A stretch of DNA of 64,000 nucleotides, from contig OY282559.1 of the NCBI GenBank assembly GCA_958295665.1, positions 262,478,961 to 262,542,960 of the forward strand, in the 5' to 3' direction. Below, piece after piece: positions 57,836 to 64,000 of the stretch (positions are counted from its first letter, which is position 1; each line of letters opens with the position of its first letter). The notes beneath the pieces are model-generated. The model worked only from the letters and a program-made list of their open reading frames with translations, was not told the DNA's origin and did not search any database. The translations under genes and the position numbers were made by a program. This DNA comes from Tipula vernalis (lineage: Eukaryota > Arthropoda > Insecta > Diptera > Tipulidae).

Positions 57836-58784
57836 GTCCCAACGTTCTTGCTACCTTTGCCTAGAAAGCGATGATTCTATCTTCTTGACTTTGGGATTTA
57901 ATCCATCCCTAGAACTCCTGCGCTCGTATAGGGGTCTCGCTTCATCCGCGTCCAAATCCAGAACGGAGGCTGCTGCGTCTGATACGGTTCTGTTAAGCGC
58001 TGATGACTCTTAACGCGTTCAACCTGTAGACTCTTTTCACGTGCTTCCTCTTGCTCGACACTTTTAATGCCTCCGCCCAGATCTGTGCACCATAGAGTAG
58101 TGCCGAACTGACCACCCTGGCCAACAGACGTCGTTTGCTGCTCCTGGGACTGTGTTGTGTTGAATGCGTTTCTCACATCAAGCGTGACAACCAAGCAGTA
58201 TTTCTTGGTACCCCCTTTCCATCGCTTACCATTCACTGTCTCTCAGGCAATTTGCACCACTGTATTGATAGCATCCAGGGTCGAACGAGCCTTATGGAAC
58301 CCGAATTGCTAATCTGCTGATGATATTCTCCAGCACCTTACCCATTGAGTCTAGCAGGCATATCGGACGGTATGATGACGGTATTCGTGGAGGTTTATCT
58401 GTTTTAAGAATGAGGACAGTCTTTGTCTTTTATATTTCTTTTGGAACACCCCATCATTAAGGCATGAGCGCATTATTTCGGCGAACAGTCCTGGGTTGCT
58501 GCTCAATGCCGTCTTAATCGCCTTATTGGGTATTCCGTCTGGGCCGGGGGCTTTGTTTACTCCCACTTTTCTACATGCCTCCAGAATCTCTTCACTGGTT
58601 ACTTCCCGAATGTCAAACTCACTATGTCCACGTTCATCCTGCCGACTTCAGGGCTGTGTTGCATGGTGAGGGAAAAGCTCCTTAATAACTTTGGATATTT
58701 CTCCTGTGGACTTCTTCCTTTAATCCTGGTCATTACAACTTTGTAGGCATTGCCCCACGAATTTGCATTCGCTTCCTCGCACAT
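57836..58784 (-). pseudogene. R1-clade LINE copy A: RT with large internal deletion
   Basis: Pre-RT linker (58,784-58,599), fingers KAPGPDGIPNKAIKTALSSN (58,551-58,490) with KRQRLSSFLKQ, then VVTLDVRNAFNT (about 58,190). Directly after NAFNT the sequence jumps to an LLYGAQIWAEAL block and RVISAYRTVSDAAA (other frame), so the catalytic FADD palm and thumb are gone. It stops near NVGTY at 57,836, before the C-terminal knuckle. The element is inactive. Confidence 0.85.
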
Positions 58785-59784
58785 ACTTTTGAAACAGTAC
58801 TTTTTACTTTTTCGAATCGCGTCGCGGGCTCTTTTCTTAGCCTCTTATATTGGATCCAATTTTCCTCATGGCTTACGCAGCCCACTGTTCTTTGGCTCTT
58901 CCTTCTAGCTTTGAGACAATTAGGTCTCAGAGTTTTGATTTCGTCGTTCCATCAGTAAGCCGCTTTTCTCTTGTTGTTCAGGACAGGTTTAGACATGGAC
59001 ACGTCACAGGCTTTAACCACATGTCTAGTGACATGATCTACCTTTTTTTCGGCTGTCCCTACAGAAATTCTTATGTCACGTACCATCTCCATGAAGACGT
59101 CGTCGTCAAAAGTTTTTGATGACCATCCCCTTGCTTCTTGTACTCTTAGGTTTGTTGGAGATCCTGTCTGTCCCCTGATTTCATACAACAGTGCTTGGTG
59201 ATCGCTACCTGTGTACCTTTCGCTGACATTCCACTTAATATCTTTCAGTAATGTTCTGCTGGCGAATGTGACGTCGATTATCGACTCATGACCATTCTTG
59301 CGGAACCACCCTTATTAGCCAATCGGGTATCCAAAGGTGTAAGTGCTTCCAATAGTAAGCTTCCCCATTCAATAGCCCACGCCTTAACATCTCCAGCTAT
59401 AACCACCGAATCGCGTCCCCTTGCCTCCGCTGTATCCTTATCAACCAGAATCCCGTACTGGAAGGGTGAAAGGCTTGGAGGAGCCTAACAAGTGTAGATG
59501 TTCACCCCATTTATCTTGGCGAACACGAACCCTTCCTCTTTGCTCTCTTGTATTTCTTGGAAAGGGTACCTCCCACACGCCCATATTGCCACTTTGCCCG
59601 TTCTATCTGCGGTCCATGCGCTGCTTAACTGTGTTTTGAACGGTTCTAAAAGTAAAGCTACGTCCGCCTGTATCTCCAAAATGATTTGCCCAAAAAGATC
59701 TTGGGCAACTTCGCAGTGATTAAGGTTAACTTGTATCACCTTCATCTTCGTGTTGGGTTTAGAGCCTTCTTGAATGCTAGGCAT
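58785..59784 (-). pseudogene. R1-clade LINE copy A: endonuclease and linker
   Basis: Starts MKVIQVNLNHCEVAQDLFGQ, then ALLLEPF, GKVAIWACGRYPFQE and FAKINGVNIYTC (59,744-59,485). Fragments in other frames run on through the catalytic GDVKAWAIEWG-like block (near 59,360-59,400) and the strand VIDVTFASRT (about 59,275) to the linker with WSSKTFDDDVFMEMVRDI. Several frameshifts. The copy B homologue is at 63,572-64,000. Confidence 0.8.
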
Positions 59785-61334
59785 CGGAAACTCCCCGTGA
59801 TGTGTTTCTTTGGTTGACCGTTATCACCTTTGCATAGCAAGCCTCTCTTTTCCTTAGCGCAGGTCTTTGCTATGTGGCCTTCCTCACCACATCTCCAGCA
59901 AGCTTCAATAAATCCTCGTTTTTGCACCCGATGGCCAAGTGTCCGTATTCATGGCATCTGTATCATCTTTTAGGCACGATCTGCTCAGTTATCTTGCAGA
60001 TTACTCATCCAATTTTGGCTTTCCCGGCCTCCAATAACTTGATAGCTATTTCCTTTGGTACTCTCACTGTTGCATTCTGTGTCCCCCCATAGGGTTTCCT
60101 TAGGCTTTTGATTGAGGCTTTTGATTGCCGATTCCCCCAAGCAATCTAGCTGGAATTGCTGTTTTAGTGCACTACAGTCCTCCTTTGTAGTGACTTCATC
60201 CAGTCCTTTAAGTTCCACCGAACCTTCATGTGCAATGGTTCTGACGTCAGCTAGGTCACCTAGCGCTTTTTTATCATCTTCCCATATTCATCGCTCACCA
60301 GTTGTTTGTCTTTACTCAGTTCAAATAGCATTTCTCCTTTAAGGGTTTTCCTGATACGGGTGACGTTTTCTCCAAGAGCCTTCAACTCTGGATCATTTTT
60401 CACCTTGCGGAGTATATCCGCGTACGAGAGGTCCGCGCGTTTTCCGACGACCAACGCTTCCGGCCTAATTTTCCTATGGCGCTTGCCCCTGACACTCCTT
60501 TTTCTTGTGACAGTTTCCCATTTCTCTTGCTTTTGGCTCTGGCTCTTGGCTTCACAGTCAATATATTTATTCGCTGTTGGATTTATCTCTTCCGAAGCTT
60601 TCCTCCTATTCTCACTCTTCCTTTTCTTCTTGTCAGTACGCCCTGGCGTCCCATCCCCCTCTCCTTCTTCTCTTCGGGGTCATTGATTGGTTGTCCGAAC
60701 TTAATCCCGCCCCTACTAGCTGGGTCACTAACCCATCCGTTTGACTTGTACTTATTTCATGCATGGGTTTATTCATCTCCTCTCTTCTGAACTGCTTCTC
60801 TGCACTTCTCATCTTGGCCATGTATTCATTAATCCCCGAATCCAGACCGATGTAGGAAAACTTGATTTCGCGCAGCATACGCTTGATCTCCTGATGGACA
60901 TTATGTCGGTGCTTCACATAATCTTGCAGGCTTTCAATATTTTGTCCCAGCGCTTGTGATCTCTCGTTAATCAATACCTCGTCTTTCCCGCTTTCCATAT
61001 CCTTATCAGCCTCATCTAAGGATCCTGGCCTGAGGTCGGATAGCGATTTAACCCTCTGTCGTTGAATCCCGCCTAACATCGAGTCCTTTGTTATGGAACG
61101 CAGCATCCTGAGGCTTTTTTTGAATGGATCCCACGCCTCTCCCTTACTTCCGCTTGTACCTTTTCCTTTTACGCCAACCAAGTTCGCCATTGGGGTAAAG
61201 GGGCTTGTAACATTTACTGCTCCGGCAGCCAAGCTCTTCACTGCTGGAACATTGCGGTCACTGGATCTCGACGACTGGGAGCCCGCTTGGTCACTCCCCA
61301 AAGCCGCCGGTACTGGGGTTCCAGGCCCCTGCAC
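59742..61334 (-). pseudogene. R1-clade LINE copy A: ORF1 (gag-like)
   Basis: N-terminal frame (61,334-60,633) is a Ser/Gly-rich then charged helical protein with KRRRRGG near its end. Middle pieces (60,454-60,260 and 60,218-59,985) hold RADLSYADILRKVKNDPEL and a VPKEIAIKLLEAGK-type RRM-like region. The C-terminus has CCHC knuckles, CWRCGEEGHIAKTC best preserved (59,895-59,850). Typical ORF1 of R1-clade LINEs, forming RNPs with element RNA. Frames are broken at least three times. The 5' edge meets the (TG)n tract with almost no leader. Confidence 0.75.
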
Positions 61335-61339
61335 CCTCT

Positions 61340-61572
<233 letters not shown>

Positions 61573-61719
61573 TCGAGGAAGGGAAATCTTCAAAAGACAT
61601 GGTAAGCGTACTTACCGCCGTGTGGGATTTTTACCCACTAAAACCGACTCCTCTCGCCGGACCGTCATTCCCCCCGGAACCACCGCAAAGTATTACTTCG
61701 GGGGGCGGTCTTAGTATTT

Positions 61720-63147
61720 CTACTCACACGTTTCTAATCGCCTTAGCTCCTTTTGCACCTTAGTTATGGTAGCGCAGCAGGCATCCCATATTTGCTGTGA
61801 TTTCAGCATTTCATCCACTATGTTGTCCGGACCTAAGTTTGTGTTTATGGTAATACACAGGTCCATTCTCTCGGTCTCAAATCGCGGACACTCGAATAAT
61901 ACGTGTTCCGGGTTTTCTACTTTATTGCACGTTGGACAGAGAGGAGTGTCATCATGCCCAAAACGATGCAGATGGCTTCGGTACCCACCGTGTCCCGTTA
62001 GGAATTGGGTTAAATGGAATTCACTTCTCCGTGTTTGCGATTCATCCAGGGTTTGATATTCGGAATCAATCTGTGTGTCAAACGTCCTTTTGTCGCATTA
62101 TCCCAACGTTCCTGTCAACTTTGAACGGATTTGGCTCTTTCTGTCGTTTGGATAGCCTGACCGACTGTAGAACTATTTTCTTAGCCTCATATATTCTTTT
62201 CGCCTCGTCCGCCATGATGTCAATCGGTATCATTCCAGCTATGACGCATGCTGCTGCTTCTGAGGTGGTTCTATATGCACTGATGACCCTAAGGGTGCTT
62301 AGCCTATAGACTTGTGCCAGCCGTCTCCTGTTGCATTTTACCTCCAGTGCCTCTGACCAGATCGGTGCCCCGTACAGTAGCACTGAGCTTACCACTCTGG
62401 ACAGAAGAAGACGTCTACTGCTTCTTGGGCCACCAACATTTGGTAGCCATATTGGAGAGCACCGAGTACACCCTCGATGCTTTTCCGCATGTATAATCTT
62501 TATGACTCTTGAAGTTTAATCTGTCATCAAGCATAATGCTCAAATATTTTACCGCTTCTTTATGGCGTGGTTCCCAACCTTAAACGATCCCGTTTTTTAC
62601 GGCTACTAATCAGCACTGCTTCTGTTTTGTGCTCCGCCGGTTCCAGGCCAACGGATTCCAGCCAGTCCCTCACTATTGCAATCGCCTCGTTAGTGATCAT
62701 CTCAATTTCATCCAGGTACTTTGCAGACACCACTATCGCGATGTCATCTGCAAACCCTATCACTTCTGCTCCATCTGGGATTCGTAGCTTTAGTACGTTG
62801 TCATTCATAATGTTCCACAAGATTGGGCCCAGAACGGAACCTTGTGGAACTCCAGCTGTTATGTTGTATTCCATGGGACCGTCCTCATTGTCGTACTCTA
62901 ACACTCTATCCTCGAAGTAGCTATCTAGTATCTTCAAGAGGTAGGCCGGAACATTCAACTTTCGTAGGGAATCCATAATGTGGGCCCGGCTAGCTGTGTT
63001 GAATGGGTTCTCCATATATTCCTTCGTATGATCGTCCTCTTGATTACCAGGGTTTGGAAGGTGCTGCGGGAAAAGAGTCTTGACGATCTTTTGCAGCATC
63101 TTTGGACACCTTTCTTGAGGGGTTCTTTGGCCTTTTATTCTGGACAT
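61720..63147 (-). pseudogene. R1-clade LINE copy B: RT and C-terminal knuckle
   Basis: RT frame (63,147-62,560): a pre-RT stretch jumps at YMENPFNTASRA straight into the NAFNTA motif, so fingers are deleted. Then GVPQGSVLGPILWNI and catalytic GFADDIAIV are intact, followed by GLEPAEHKTEAVLISSRK. A shifted frame has SSVLLYGAPIWSEALEV and RVISAYRTTSEAAACV. The last part reads HLTQFLTGHGGYRSHLHRFG, CPTCNKVENPEHVLFECPRF and ends LRRLETCE with a stop at 61,720-61,722. Confidence 0.85.
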
Positions 63148-64000
63148 GACGCAGCTGTTTGAAACTCTCCCTCTTGCTTCTCCTTATTTCATCACGAAGC
63201 AGGTTCCTCAGCATTATGTACTCTCGATTTAGCTCCTCATATTCGGGGCTTCTTGCCGATCTTTGACTTCTTCTTCCCACCTTGTGACATTTAGCCCTTA
63301 GTTCCTTAATGTCCTCGCTCCACCAGTAGGCTGGTTTCCTTCTATGGTTTGCTGTCCTTTTTGGCACAGACGCGTCACATGCCCTGTAGAGTTGTCTAGC
63401 CATGTGGTAACCTTTGTCTTCGGCTGTGCTTGCTGGTATACTAATGTCTTGGACCAATTCCCGTAAAAGTTCCTCGTCCAAAGCATCGGGTACCAAGCCT
63501 CTTCTTTTCCAGGTACCTACTTAAAAAAACACCGCTTGGTGATCACTATGAGTGTATCGTTCACTGACATGTCACTTAATTTCCCTCGCTAGTTGACTAC
63601 TTGTAAAAGTTATGTCGATCACGGATTGGTGACCATTCTTACGAAAAGGGCTGGTGTTGCTTCTGTTCACTAGAATGACGTCCAGTTGGGAAAACGCCTC
63701 TAACAGTGTGTTGCCTCTAACGTTGGTATATTTGCTACCCCACTCCTCGTCCCATGCATTGAAGTCCCCAGCAATAACAATTGGATTGTGCCCTCTTGCC
63801 TCCGCCATAATTTTAGCGAGCATCGCTTCGTACTCTGATAAATGTAGACTTGGAGGGGCATAGCAACTAACGAAATATATATTATTGATCTTTGCCAGTG
63901 CATATCCGTCCTCTTGCCGCACCTTAGCTTCCTGGAAGGGATATTCTCCGCAAACCCATATTGCCGCCTTTCTAGTCCGGTCTGTTATCCATACATTATT
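63044..64000 (-). pseudogene. R1-clade LINE copy B: endonuclease and linker, runs off the edge
   Basis: At the right edge the frame reads AAIWVCGEYPFQEAKV (63,980-63,930), then 63,922-63,572: ALAKINNIYFVSCYAPPS, VIAGDFNAWDEEWGSK with the catalytic Asp/Asn, and SVIDITF. A break near 63,500-63,570 leads to the linker (63,496-63,044) with AYWWSEDIKELRAKCHK. ORF1 and the endonuclease start lie beyond 64,000. Confidence 0.85.

Overview
The window looks like insect (or at least arthropod) nuclear DNA. It is A+T-rich, has no long intact host gene, contains spliced eukaryotic genes, an interstitial (TTAGG)n tract of the insect telomere type, and a dense mosaic of arthropod transposable-element families (BEL/Pao, jockey/CR1-like and R1-clade LINEs, piggyBac, Tc1/mariner, foldback-like elements, MITEs). 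I saw no bacterial operon, CRISPR, rRNA or tRNA gene. The only probable host sequence is one short 5' exon at 14,488-14,712 (minus) that resembles the start of nucleoporin Nup88/members only; the rest of that gene is not visible.

Layout. 1-12.3 kb: nested wreckage of LINEs and BEL/Pao LTR retroelements, including a LINE that lost its whole reverse transcriptase (2.4-4.5 kb), a BEL/Pao block in pol-LTR-gag order (4.5-7.9 kb), a piggyBac transposase tail (7.9-8.3 kb) and a jockey-like RT split by an insertion (9.8-12.2 kb). 14.5-14.7 kb: Nup88-like exon. 15.4-20.9 kb: a BEL/Pao copy split by a 3.9-kb foldback-like element made of inverted arrays of a 108-bp monomer and flanked by a 9-bp direct repeat. 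21.6-23.6 kb: two 431-bp direct terminal repeats around a 1.1-kb non-coding core (TRIM-like). 23.8-28.5 kb: a 4.6-kb near-perfect palindrome (arms about 2.28 kb, loop 83 bp) flanked by CATT. 28.5-39 kb: fragments, three MITE-like inverted-repeat elements, a Tc1-like N-terminus next to an inactivated mariner, and several dispersed repeats. 39.0-42.4 kb: a fairly complete minus-strand LINE. 45.8-46.5 kb: jockey-like endonuclease fragment.

48.6-56.6 kb is the most interesting part: an apparent multi-gene DNA transposon, all genes on the minus strand. In transcription order it holds a four-finger C2H2 segment (broken by a homopolymer frameshift and one in-frame stop), a 698-codon DDE-like transposase reading frame that is still open, and a separate multi-exon accessory gene whose N-terminus reads as a CIDE-N-like domain split by an intron. 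I could not place the family with confidence. The same 108-bp monomer seen at 17-20 kb recurs beside it at 56.6-57.1 kb.

57.8-64.0 kb: two R1-clade LINE copies in the same (minus) orientation separated by a 230-bp (TG/CA)n tract, suggesting a microsatellite-targeting lineage. Each copy lacks a different part of the reverse transcriptase. The second runs off the right edge; another LINE runs off the left edge.
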